Below are positions 8,378 through 15,704 of a DNA stretch of 64,000 nucleotides, piece after piece. The notes beneath the pieces were generated by a model. That model was not told where the DNA came from, did no database searches, and saw only the letters and a list, made by a program, of their open reading frames with translations. The DNA is taken from contig NZ_JBNNGK010000004.1 of NCBI RefSeq assembly GCF_050268245.1, positions 286,785 to 350,784 on the forward strand, read 5' to 3'. The stretch is from JBNNGK01 sp050268245 (lineage in GTDB: Bacteria > Pseudomonadota > Gammaproteobacteria > Enterobacterales > Enterobacteriaceae). Both the position numbers and the translations under genes were made by a program. Position 1 is the stretch's first letter, and each line of letters begins with the position of its first letter.

Positions 8378-8432
8378 TCTCTTGGCATATAAGTGCGGGC
8401 AAGCGAACGAACCCGTAATGCAAGTGCGCGAG

Positions 8433-8462
8433 AATATAATAAAACCTTACTTTCAATGTCAC
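8433..8462 (-). promoter_or_regulatory. Sigma-70-type promoter of the outer-membrane cassette
   Basis: On the minus strand GTGACA (-35, 5 of 6 to consensus) is followed after 18 bases by TATATT (-10, 5 of 6). It sits about 56 bases before the ATG of the first cassette gene and after the zntA hairpin, so the cassette can be transcribed independently of zntA. Confidence 0.55.
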
Positions 8463-8470
8463 ATTAAATG

Positions 8471-8509
8471 CGCCATACCGGCACTTTTCCTGATGGTGCC
8501 GGTATGGCG
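8471..8509 (-). terminator. Long hairpin downstream of zntA
   Basis: Perfect 14-bp inverted repeat (CGCCATACCGGCAC / GTGCCGGTATGGCG) with an 11-base loop, starting 11 bases after the zntA stop codon. On the minus strand it is followed by CATTTAATG, a poor T-tract. It separates zntA from the cassette and probably ends or trims the zntA transcript. Confidence 0.6.
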
Positions 8510-8519
8510 GTAGATTGTG

Positions 8520-10829
8520 CTAGAACCGATTCTTTAACAACCGCAAGGCGTTGAGCGTGACCAGAGCGGTAGCGCCGGAATCTGCCAGCACCGCTAACCA
8601 TAGCCCGGTCAGCCCCAGCAGCGTGGTGATCAGGAAAATCCCTTTTAACCCCAGCGCAATGGTAATGTTCTGGCGGATATTGGCGTGGGTTGCGCGTGAA
8701 ATACGGATCATCTCTGCGATGCCCCGTAGCCGGTTATGGGTGAGTGCCGCGTCTGCGGTTTCCAGTGCGACGTCGGTGCCGCTGCCCATGGCAATACCGA
8801 TGCTGGAGGCTTTCATCGCTGGGGCGTCGTTGATGCCGTCACCGATCATCGCCGTCGTGTGCGATTGGCTCAACGCCGTTATCGCACTGACTTTGTCTTC
8901 CGGCAGTAACCCGGCACGATAATCCAGCCCCAGTTCAGCGGCGATAGCCGCCGCGGCGCGCGGATTATCACCGGTTAACATCACGCCGTTGATACCCAAT
9001 TGCTGTAGTGCGGCGATAGCCTGTTTGGCGTCGCTGCGCAGGGTGTCGCGCAGTGCCAATAAGCCCTGCGGAATGCCGTCGATCAGCACCACCACGGCGG
9101 TTTTACCGGCGTTTTCCAGTTGATCTACCTGCTGTTGCCACGGGGCAGTCAGGGGGCCGCCGATCAATTTAGCCGGGGCGCTAATCAACACCGTTTTTCC
9201 GTCGATCACGCCTTCAACACCGATCCCGGCTAATGCGCGGCGGCCGGTCGCGGGTGGCAGGCGGTTTCCGTTTTCCTCGGCGCGGGTAACAATCGCTTGT
9301 GCAAGCGGATGATGCGAACCGGTTTCAACCGCTGCCGCTAAGGTAAGTAACTGCTGTTTGCTGAGATCGCCAATCGGCAGCACGTCGGTGACTCTGGGTT
9401 TTCCTTCGGTCAGCGTACCTGTTTTGTCGAAGGCGATGGTTTTCACTTGCCCCAACAGTTCCAATGCTGCGCCGCCCTTAATCAGCGCGCCGCGCCGGGT
9501 GGCGGCTGCCAGACCGGAGGTGATCGCCGCTGGGGTGGAAATCACCAGTGCGCAGGGACAACCGATCAGCAGCAGCGTTAAGCCGCGATAAATCCACGTT
9601 TCCCACGGTTGTGCGAACAACAGCGGGGGCGTCAGAATCACGGCGATCGCCAATAGCATGATGGCGGGCGTGTAATAGCGGCTAAAACGATCGAGAAAAC
9701 GTTCGATCGGGGCACGTCGTTCCTCTGCCTCTTCAATCAGTTGTAAGATACGATCGATGGCATTCTGACCCGGTTCAGACATCACTTTCATCTGAACTGC
9801 CTGATCAACCGACAGACTCCCCGCCGCCACTTTTTCCCCTTGTCGCCGCTCGACCGGCACTGATTCACCGGTTAATGCACTTTCATCGAAACTGGCGAAG
9901 GCATCGATCAGTTCGGCATCGGTGGGTAGACGCGCACCGGGGGCGATTTCTATGATATCCCCAGGACGCAGGCTGGCGACCGGAACACGCTGGCGCTGTT
10001 TGCCGCTGATCCGTAACGCATCTTCCGGTACCAGTTCCATCAGGGCCGTAATGCCACGCCGCGCGCGGCTAGCGGCGTAAGACTCAAGCAGTTCGCCGAC
10101 CATAAACAGCAGCAGTACCATCGCCGCTTCAGCGGTGGCGTCGATAAACAGTGCGCCGATCGCCGCGACGCTCATTAGGGTTTCGATGGCGAATGGCGTC
10201 CCTGAACGAATCAACCGAACGGCTTTGCTGGCAATCGGCACCAGCCCGACCAGCGTGGTGGCGATAAACGCGATGTGACCCAGCGGTTGATTCACCGTGT
10301 TCAATGCCCAACTGATTATCATCAGCGTGGTCATGAGCAACAATGGGCCGTATTCACTAAAACGGGAAGTGCGCGTCTGTTGTGGCTTGGCCTGACTGCC
10401 GATACCGAGCAGGGTAAAACCGGCCTGAGAAACGGCGTCCTGTACGCGTTGGCTAATATCGCTTTGCGCATCTACCACCAGTTTCTCGGTGGCGAACAGT
10501 ACGCGGGCGTTATCTACGCCAGGAATGGCGATGACGGCATTTTCTATTTTACGTGCGCAGCTAGGGCAATCCATGCCGTGCACTTTCCAACTAAAACGCT
10601 GGCCACCGGAAGGGGGAGCGGTGACTACACTATCGCTTTCCTCATCGGGTTCGGTTTCGCCACTACAACAGCGGGTGCTTTGGCAGGATTGATGACTCGG
10701 TGTGGTCTCCGGTGCGTCTGCCGCTGCGGATTGCCCACTACAGCCGTGCTGGCTCTTGGCGTGGCTGTGGCCACAGCAGCCTTTATTCTCGGCGTGGTTA
10801 TGTTCTTGGTGCGGTTGATGAGTCTGCAT
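8520..10829 (-). CDS. zntA: ZntA, Zn(II)/Cd(II)/Pb(II)-exporting P1B-type ATPase
   Basis: Inner-membrane pump that expels zinc, cadmium and lead using ATP. The 769-aa protein (E. coli 732) has a heavy-metal-associated domain with Cys88/Cys91 in GMDCPSC, the transmembrane CPC motif at Cys424-Pro-Cys426 and the phosphorylation site Asp468 in DKTGTLTEG, followed by the MIGDGINDAPA hinge motif. Before the metal domain lies an unusual leader of about 70 residues with six Cys and eight His. A ZntR-type promoter lies about 40 bases upstream. In E. coli zntA adjoins yhhN and tusA; here both junctions carry extra genes. Confidence 0.97.
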   Translation of the reverse strand: MQTHQPHQEHNHAENKGCCGHSHAKSQHGCSGQSAAADAPETTPSHQSCQSTRCCSGETEPDEESDSVVTAPPSGGQRFSWKVHGMDCPSCARKIENAVIAIPGVDNARVLFATEKLVVDAQSDISQRVQDAVSQAGFTLLGIGSQAKPQQTRTSRFSEYGPLLLMTTLMIISWALNTVNQPLGHIAFIATTLVGLVPIASKAVRLIRSGTPFAIETLMSVAAIGALFIDATAEAAMVLLLFMVGELLESYAASRARRGITALMELVPEDALRISGKQRQRVPVASLRPGDIIEIAPGARLPTDAELIDAFASFDESALTGESVPVERRQGEKVAAGSLSVDQAVQMKVMSEPGQNAIDRILQLIEEAEERRAPIERFLDRFSRYYTPAIMLLAIAVILTPPLLFAQPWETWIYRGLTLLLIGCPCALVISTPAAITSGLAAATRRGALIKGGAALELLGQVKTIAFDKTGTLTEGKPRVTDVLPIGDLSKQQLLTLAAAVETGSHHPLAQAIVTRAEENGNRLPPATGRRALAGIGVEGVIDGKTVLISAPAKLIGGPLTAPWQQQVDQLENAGKTAVVVLIDGIPQGLLALRDTLRSDAKQAIAALQQLGINGVMLTGDNPRAAAAIAAELGLDYRAGLLPEDKVSAITALSQSHTTAMIGDGINDAPAMKASSIGIAMGSGTDVALETADAALTHNRLRGIAEMIRISRATHANIRQNITIALGLKGIFLITTLLGLTGLWLAVLADSGATALVTLNALRLLKNRF

Positions 10830-10867
10830 AACGCCCCCTTCGGCAGTTAATCATGGTTACTTTGCAG

Positions 10868-10899
10868 ACTTTACACCTTGGAGTTAACTCCAGAGTCAA
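10868..10899 (-). promoter_or_regulatory. ZntR-activated zntA promoter and operator
   Basis: On the minus strand TTGACT (-35) and TAAAGT (-10) are separated by 20 bases instead of 17. The spacer holds the dyad CTGGAGTTAACTCCA. Long spacers with a central dyad are the mark of MerR-family control, and the -35 plus dyad is almost identical to the E. coli zntA operator. ZntR itself is not in the window. Confidence 0.88.
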
Positions 10900-11316
10900 G
10901 CAAGAGGACGAGAAACGTACCCTCAACAAGGGATGCTTAATCACGACATCGTTATGAGGTTTACGCGAGATAGCGCGTTCGACCGCGCGCGCCCTCATGA
11001 ACCGAAAGCCGCGCCGAAAGTGCGGAATACACAATACCCACTTCGTGATCATGCTCACATTGGCAGAAAATTTACTTTAGTCAGTTAATAATAAAGCGTT
11101 ATTAACTTATTACGCTTTAGCAAAACTCATCATTTTACAGAAAAGTGCCAGCATGATTATCTTGATTCGTCAGTCGGCATGGTTATTGGGTTTTGTTGCC
11201 AACTTATTGGCAATGGTGTGGGTTATATTTGTAAATAGTGAAAATGACCAGCATAAAAAACCTTCGATAACGATATAAAAAGTTATTTATTTTATGTGGT
11301 GTTTTATTGTACTGCC
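10900..11316. other. Intergenic region between the zntA and serralysin promoters
   Basis: About 420 bases without a convincing gene. The left part is GC-rich and the right part AT-rich, as expected of a junction next to an inserted gene pair. The only structure I see is the inverted repeat at 11092-11119. Short reading frames here lack ribosome sites and family resemblance. Confidence 0.5.
11092..11119. repeat. Inverted repeat TAAAGCGT / ACGCTTTA
   Basis: Eight-base perfect arms separated by 12 AT-rich bases. It lies roughly 200 bases upstream of the putative serralysin promoter. It could be an operator or a weak hairpin; nothing in the sequence decides. Confidence 0.4.
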
Positions 11317-11342
11317 TATACTTGAAAACGATTACCATTTGG
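11317..11342 (+). promoter_or_regulatory. Putative serralysin promoter -10 with overlapping Fur-like box
   Basis: TATACT at 11317-11322 is a good -10 element, but the base run 17 bp upstream (ATGTGG) is a poor -35, suggesting an activator. Bases 11324-11342 match the 19-bp Fur consensus at about 12 positions and would cover the transcription start. This suggests iron repression, but a 12/19 match is weak and other regulators are possible. Confidence 0.35.
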
Positions 11343-11461
11343 GATGGTGATCTTATTTACTGATTATTATGCATTAATTTCGTCTTTATCACTGCCATTA
11401 CTGGCACAGAAGCGCCTTCCTCATCTGCCATAGCCAAAATACTGTGACTGAAAGGGAGGTT

Positions 11462-12964
11462 ATGTCTATCTATTTGATCGTTAACGATCAAATAATGAGT
11501 GGAATCGAACCAATGCAATCGACTAAAAAGGCAATAGAAATTACTGAATCTAACCTTGCAGCGGCTACTACTGGCTACGATGCAGTTGAAGATTTACTGA
11601 GTTATCATCAGCGTGGTAATGGTATTCAGGTTAATGGCAAAGATTCATTTACCACCGAAGAAGCCGGCCTTTATATCACTCGCTCGAACCAAACTTGGAA
11701 TGGTAAAGGCGTTTTCGATACGCCGGTGGAATTGACCTTTTCTTTCCCGGACTACAACTTCTATTCTTCTAACGCCGCTGGCGATCGTGGACTGAGCAAG
11801 TTCAGTGCGGAACAGCAGCAGCAGGCGAAGCTTTCGCTACAGTCGTGGGCTGACGTTGCCAACATTACCTTCACCGAAGTTTCTGGCAACCAAAACGCCG
11901 ATCTGACCTTTGGTAACTACAGCCAAGATCAGTACGGCCGTACGGATTATTACACTCAAGCTTATGCTTGGTTGCCGGGGTCGGGTAATGTGTCTGGGCA
12001 ATCTTGGTACAACATTAATCAATCCAACATTCAGCATCCCGCTTCCGAAGACTACGGCCGGCAAACATTTACGCACGAAATTGGCCATGCGCTGGGGTTA
12101 AGTCACCCAGGTGATTACAACGCGGGTCAAGGCAATCCGACTTACCGAGATGCCAGTTATGCGGAAGACACCCGTATGTTCAGCCTGATGAGCTACTGGA
12201 GTGAAACCAATACCGGTGGGGATAACGCGGGCCATTATTCGGCAGGGCCACTGTTGGATGATATTTCTGCAATTCAACACCTGTACGGTGCTAATACGTC
12301 GACGCGTAGCGGTGACACGGTATATGGCTTCAATTCTAATACGGGCCGTGATTTTCTCAGCACCAGCAGCAACGCTGAAAAGGTCATTTTTGCCGCTTGG
12401 GATGGGGGCGGTAACGATACCTTTGATTTCTCCGGCTATACTGCCAATCAGCGTATTAACCTGAACGAAAAATCGTTCTCCGATGTGGGTGGGTTGAAAG
12501 GGAACGTTTCGATCGCCGCAGGCGTGACGATTGAAAATGCGATTGGTGGTTCTGGCAATGACGTATTGGTCGGCAACGATGCCAATAACATACTGCAAGG
12601 AGGAGCGGGTAACGACGTGCTGTTCGGCGGCGGCGGAGCGGATAATCTCTGGGGAGGCGCGGGTCGCGATATTTTTGTCTTCGCGGCGGCCAGCGATTCC
12701 AAACCGGGTACGCCTGACTGGATCCGTGATTTCCAAAAGGGCATCGACAAGATTGATCTGTCATTCTTTAATCAGGGTGAGCAAGGCGGTGATTTCATTC
12801 AATTCGTCGATCACTTCAGTGGCGCGGCAGGTGAAGCATTGTTAACGTACGATGCGGCCAATAATGTCAGCGACTTAGCGTTGAACCTGAGTGGTCAGCA
12901 GACGCCGGACTTCTTGGTGAAAATTGTCGGCCAGGCGGATGTTACCACCGATTTTATTGTCTGA
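11462..12964 (+). CDS. Serralysin-type RTX zinc metalloprotease, secreted
   Basis: Secreted 50-kDa alkaline metalloprotease of family M10B, about 500 aa. The zinc site HExxHxxGxxH is at 205-215 (HEIGHALGLSH), with the Met-turn region SLMSYW behind it. Calcium-binding RTX nonapeptides (GGSGNDVLVG, GGAGNDVLFG and others) run from about residue 361. The end TTDFIV is a type I secretion signal; there is no N-terminal signal peptide, only a short propeptide. It closely resembles S. marcescens serralysin. Start uncertain: the ATG at 11462 has GGGAGG two bases closer than ideal, while many homologues are annotated from MQSTKK at 11513. The ABC exporter is not adjacent. Confidence 0.95.
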   Translation: MSIYLIVNDQIMSGIEPMQSTKKAIEITESNLAAATTGYDAVEDLLSYHQRGNGIQVNGKDSFTTEEAGLYITRSNQTWNGKGVFDTPVELTFSFPDYNFYSSNAAGDRGLSKFSAEQQQQAKLSLQSWADVANITFTEVSGNQNADLTFGNYSQDQYGRTDYYTQAYAWLPGSGNVSGQSWYNINQSNIQHPASEDYGRQTFTHEIGHALGLSHPGDYNAGQGNPTYRDASYAEDTRMFSLMSYWSETNTGGDNAGHYSAGPLLDDISAIQHLYGANTSTRSGDTVYGFNSNTGRDFLSTSSNAEKVIFAAWDGGGNDTFDFSGYTANQRINLNEKSFSDVGGLKGNVSIAAGVTIENAIGGSGNDVLVGNDANNILQGGAGNDVLFGGGGADNLWGGAGRDIFVFAAASDSKPGTPDWIRDFQKGIDKIDLSFFNQGEQGGDFIQFVDHFSGAAGEALLTYDAANNVSDLALNLSGQQTPDFLVKIVGQADVTTDFIV

Positions 12965-13029
12965 TTGTTGATGATGTATCCAAGGGCGTAGCGTGCTGCG
13001 CCCTCCATCTTAGTGTAGTGAGTTGTGAC

Positions 13030-13407
13030 ATGATAAAACACCTTCTCCGCCCCACCGCGGTGGCGGGCGGTATCTTAATGACAGGAGTGGCTATGGCCAG
13101 CAGTTTGGTTCTTCCTTCCGCACAGTCTTTGGCGGGGCAATGGCAGCTTGCCAAGGGTGAACAGCAATGCCAAGTGGCATTGCTCGACAGCGAACAACCT
13201 GATACCAACGGATATCAATTACAAGACCAACAGCAGTGTTTACATGAGGTATTCAGTGCGCCTGTCGTGGGCTGGCGGCCGGCACCGGACGGTATCGCAC
13301 TGCTGCAGGCGGATGGCACTACGCTGGCGTTTTTCTCTCGCGAGGGGGCGGTATATCGCCATCAAACTGGCGCGGCAGCGAGCCTGACGCTGAAGTTTTT
13401 AGGCTAA
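13030..13407 (+). CDS. inh: Inh/AprI-family periplasmic inhibitor of serralysin
   Basis: A 125-aa exported protein with a signal peptide ending near AMAS, matching the SmaPI/AprI family of small beta-barrel inhibitors that insert their N-terminus into the active site of serralysin and protect the periplasm. The family disulfide is visible as two cysteines in QQCQVALL and QQCLHEVF. The LAGQWQLAKG segment fits the barrel start. It lies 65 bases after the protease in the same direction, the normal protease-inhibitor pairing. I chose the ATG at 13030; a GTG four codons earlier is possible. Confidence 0.88.
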   Translation: MIKHLLRPTAVAGGILMTGVAMASSLVLPSAQSLAGQWQLAKGEQQCQVALLDSEQPDTNGYQLQDQQQCLHEVFSAPVVGWRPAPDGIALLQADGTTLAFFSREGAVYRHQTGAAASLTLKFLG

Positions 13408-13412
13408 GCCGA

Positions 13413-13434
13413 CGGGTTCGGCTGTGCGAACCCG
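13413..13434. terminator. Hairpin between inh and yhhN
   Basis: Perfect 8-bp stem CGGGTTCG/CGAACCCG with a GCTGTG loop between two convergent genes. There is no strong T-tract on either side, so it may act weakly in both directions. Confidence 0.45.
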
Positions 13435-13442
13435 CCGCAGAA

Positions 13443-14069
13443 TTAAAGATACAGCGAGCGTACGACCAAGAAGTGGCCGACAAAATAGCAGAAAGCCACA
13501 ATGGCGTCGGCGGCGCGGAAGGTAAAGCGATAGCGGTTGACTAACCACACGGCATTGGCGAGCAGCAGTAATGCCGTTCCCGCCAGCAATGAGAAGCCGT
13601 AATCTGTGCTACGCAGGAAATATTGTTCACCGGCCAGCCATACCATCAGCAGCGTCATCGCGACGTAGGAAACCACGGCCCAGCGTAGTGCTTCCAACCG
13701 CGTCCAGACGGTTGCCAGTAAGAGTACGCCGATGACCAGCAGTACCAAGGGCAAAGGCCAAAACAGGCTGAACGTCATCTGGCTGGCGAAGCTCAGGGTG
13801 TACAACAAATGTGAGAGGAAAAACGCCCCGATGGCATACAAAACGCGTTGGCGCGGTAGTAACAGTAAGGCATCACCGATCAATGTCGCGCACAATCCCA
13901 GGACGATCAGATAACCGGCTGCGCCCAGCACCGGTGCTTGCCAGGCCAGCAACAGTAACAGTAGCAGTGTGACCGGTTTGAAAACCCAGCGTTGCCAACG
14001 CGGACCTCGATAAGCGGCATCCACGAACAGCCAACCGGAAAAGAATACGGCAAGAAACGGCCAACTCAT
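13443..14069 (-). CDS. yhhN: YhhN family membrane protein, lysoplasmalogenase-like
   Basis: A 208-aa polytopic inner-membrane protein (E. coli YhhN 208) with about seven to eight hydrophobic helices, of the YhhN/TMEM86 family. Animal members hydrolyse the vinyl-ether bond of lysoplasmalogens; the bacterial activity is less certain. Position next to yhhM and near zntA is conserved in enterobacteria, but here serralysin and its inhibitor lie between yhhN and zntA. Starts with ATG at 14067-14069, divergent from yhhM. Confidence 0.88.
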   Translation of the reverse strand: MSWPFLAVFFSGWLFVDAAYRGPRWQRWVFKPVTLLLLLLLAWQAPVLGAAGYLIVLGLCATLIGDALLLLPRQRVLYAIGAFFLSHLLYTLSFASQMTFSLFWPLPLVLLVIGVLLLATVWTRLEALRWAVVSYVAMTLLMVWLAGEQYFLRSTDYGFSLLAGTALLLLANAVWLVNRYRFTFRAADAIVAFCYFVGHFLVVRSLYL

Positions 14070-14237
14070 ATAGCTTCCTTTTTATCACGGGCGCTGCAGC
14101 CAGCGTCCAACGTTGTCACCAGTGTCACGTTTTAAGTGTAGTCGTACGTCGGTGATGTAGCCCGTCGGCGTTCGACAATGTTGTCTTCTGAATGTTATGT
14201 TTACGCGGTTTTTGCTGCGAAGGGAATGAGAAAAGAG

Positions 14238-14597
14238 ATGAGTAAACCCCCGTTGTGGTTCATCGCTGTGGTTGCTTTGATCGTGGTACTGGCGACGCAA
14301 CGCTACTTTAGTCAGCGCAAACAGGAAGCGGAAAACGATCGTGCATCGGTGCGCAGCACACCGGTGATCGTCAGCGAAAAACGCGCCTTCCCCGCCAGCA
14401 ATAACCGTTCACGCCAGCGCGAGCATATCGTCAATGAAGCCATGCGTTATGAGATTGTATTTCGTCCGCAGCGCGGCGGTGATGAGATCGTGGTGCGTTT
14501 AAAACAGCCACAATATCAACAGATAGAACCGGGCGCGCAGGGTACGCTAGAGATGCAGGGTACACGTTTTATTTCATTTACTGATACGCCCCCTTAA
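14238..14597 (+). CDS. yhhM: YhhM, DUF2500 membrane-anchored protein
   Basis: A 119-aa protein, the same length as E. coli YhhM. One N-terminal membrane helix (residues 5-19) is followed by a charged linker and a small soluble domain containing SRQRE, MRYE and GTRFISF, typical of DUF2500. Function unknown. I chose the ATG at 14238, which gives MSKPP as in homologues; an ATG four codons upstream (14226) is also possible. Lies between the divergent yhhN and the convergent yhhL. Confidence 0.85.
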   Translation: MSKPPLWFIAVVALIVVLATQRYFSQRKQEAENDRASVRSTPVIVSEKRAFPASNNRSRQREHIVNEAMRYEIVFRPQRGGDEIVVRLKQPQYQQIEPGAQGTLEMQGTRFISFTDTPP

Positions 14598-14623
14598 GGC
14601 GCAATGCGCGTACCCTATCGGGG

Positions 14624-14896
14624 TTATTTCTTGTTAAGCGGCGGTTGTTTTTTCTGCCAGTCGAGCAGTTCAAATACGCCAAAGATAAAGATCTTAGTTT
14701 CCTGCCATTTGCCGATCGGCCGATCTTTGGGCTGCGTCGATTTCAGCAACACCAGTTGCAGCCCGTGCATCACCACCATAAAGAATAGCGCCACGTCGAT
14801 GAAATACTTCAGTGGTTTCGGGAAAGGGTGAAACAGGTTAGTGAGCAGGAAGCCCCATACGCACAGCATCAACAGGCGACCCAAATTAATCAGCAT
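14624..14896 (-). CDS. yhhL: YhhL, DUF1145 small membrane protein
   Basis: A 90-aa membrane protein (E. coli 89) with two hydrophobic helices and the family segment NLFHPFPKPLKYF, ending in a WQKK basic tail. Function unknown. Start chosen at ATG 14896 because MLINLGR aligns with the family and the gene then overlaps the end of rsmD by 11 bases, the arrangement seen in E. coli; reading further upstream in frame only gives rsmD shadow sequence. Confidence 0.87.
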   Translation of the reverse strand: MLINLGRLLMLCVWGFLLTNLFHPFPKPLKYFIDVALFFMVVMHGLQLVLLKSTQPKDRPIGKWQETKIFIFGVFELLDWQKKQPPLNKK

Positions 14897-15509
14897 TTTC
14901 AGTTTTCTCTTTACCAGTACGAATATAGAGACGATAAGCCACTTGGCCGGCGACTTTTTCGCGGTGCAGCGCCCAATTGGTGGGCACATCGGTGGCGGCG
15001 CTTTCGGCCTCTGCCTCAACGTATACCCACGCCTCATCGGCCAACCAGCCTTGTTGCTCTAGCCGTTCGATGGTTTGCGCCAGCAACCCTTTGCGGAAGG
15101 GCGGATCAAGGAATACCACTTGGTAAGGATCCGCTTTGCCTGCCAACCAGGTTAGTGCGTTGGTGTTCACCACCTGACCGTTGCCTTTCAGCAGTGTCAG
15201 GTTTTTTTCCAATTGTTGCGCTACCGGGCGTTCGAATTCCAACAGCGTTACGCTGCCGGCATAGCGTGACAATGCTTCGAGCCCTAACGCCCCGCTGCCA
15301 GCGAAGCAGTCCAAACAGCGTGCGCCTTGAATCACCGGAGCCAGCCAATTAAACAAGGTTTCACGAACGCGATCGGTTGTCGGACGCAGCCCAGGGCTGT
15401 TCGGCACTGGCAGCTTTCGCCCGCGCCATTGGCCGCCGATAATGCGAATTTGTCCGGCGGAGGCGTTTTGCGGTTTTTTAACCGGCGCACGCGGCGATAA
15501 TTTGGCCAT
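14886..15509 (-). CDS. rsmD: RsmD, 16S rRNA (guanine966-N2)-methyltransferase
   Basis: S-adenosylmethionine-dependent enzyme that methylates G966 of 16S rRNA in the small subunit head. The 207-aa protein (E. coli 198) shows RIIGGQWRGRKL at the start, the SAM-binding motif DCFAGSGALGLEALSR, and the catalytic N-D/P-P-F-type motif as FLDPPF. It reads leftward, divergent from ftsY, and is followed by the overlapping yhhL, so both are probably one transcript. Confidence 0.95.
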   Translation of the reverse strand: MAKLSPRAPVKKPQNASAGQIRIIGGQWRGRKLPVPNSPGLRPTTDRVRETLFNWLAPVIQGARCLDCFAGSGALGLEALSRYAGSVTLLEFERPVAQQLEKNLTLLKGNGQVVNTNALTWLAGKADPYQVVFLDPPFRKGLLAQTIERLEQQGWLADEAWVYVEAEAESAATDVPTNWALHREKVAGQVAYRLYIRTGKEKTENAD

Positions 15510-15704
15510 AAAGAGTCTTAACAGTGTTGCGCAGTTTGCGGAAAATTGCCGCCATTGTAACGGGCAGAGGCGCTAGTGGAAAAGCGAAAACGTTGTTACT
15601 TGATTTCCCAAGCCGGATGCGTGTTGCTGTGCGAGGGAAAGTGGTAGACTCAGGGGTTAAATTATTTTCGTTTTTCAGCCATCGGTACGGAGCAAAGTCG
15701 CAAC

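Noticed and set aside
10798..11058. Open reading frame on the minus strand over the zntA promoter
   Set aside because: It covers the ZntR operator and the zntA start, has no ribosome site and no family resemblance.
11092..11119. Inverted repeat as a terminator of an upstream gene
   Set aside because: No gene runs into it and no T-run follows on either strand.
12540..12680. Short tandem glycine-rich repeat array
   Set aside because: These are the RTX calcium-binding nonapeptides of serralysin, not an independent DNA repeat.
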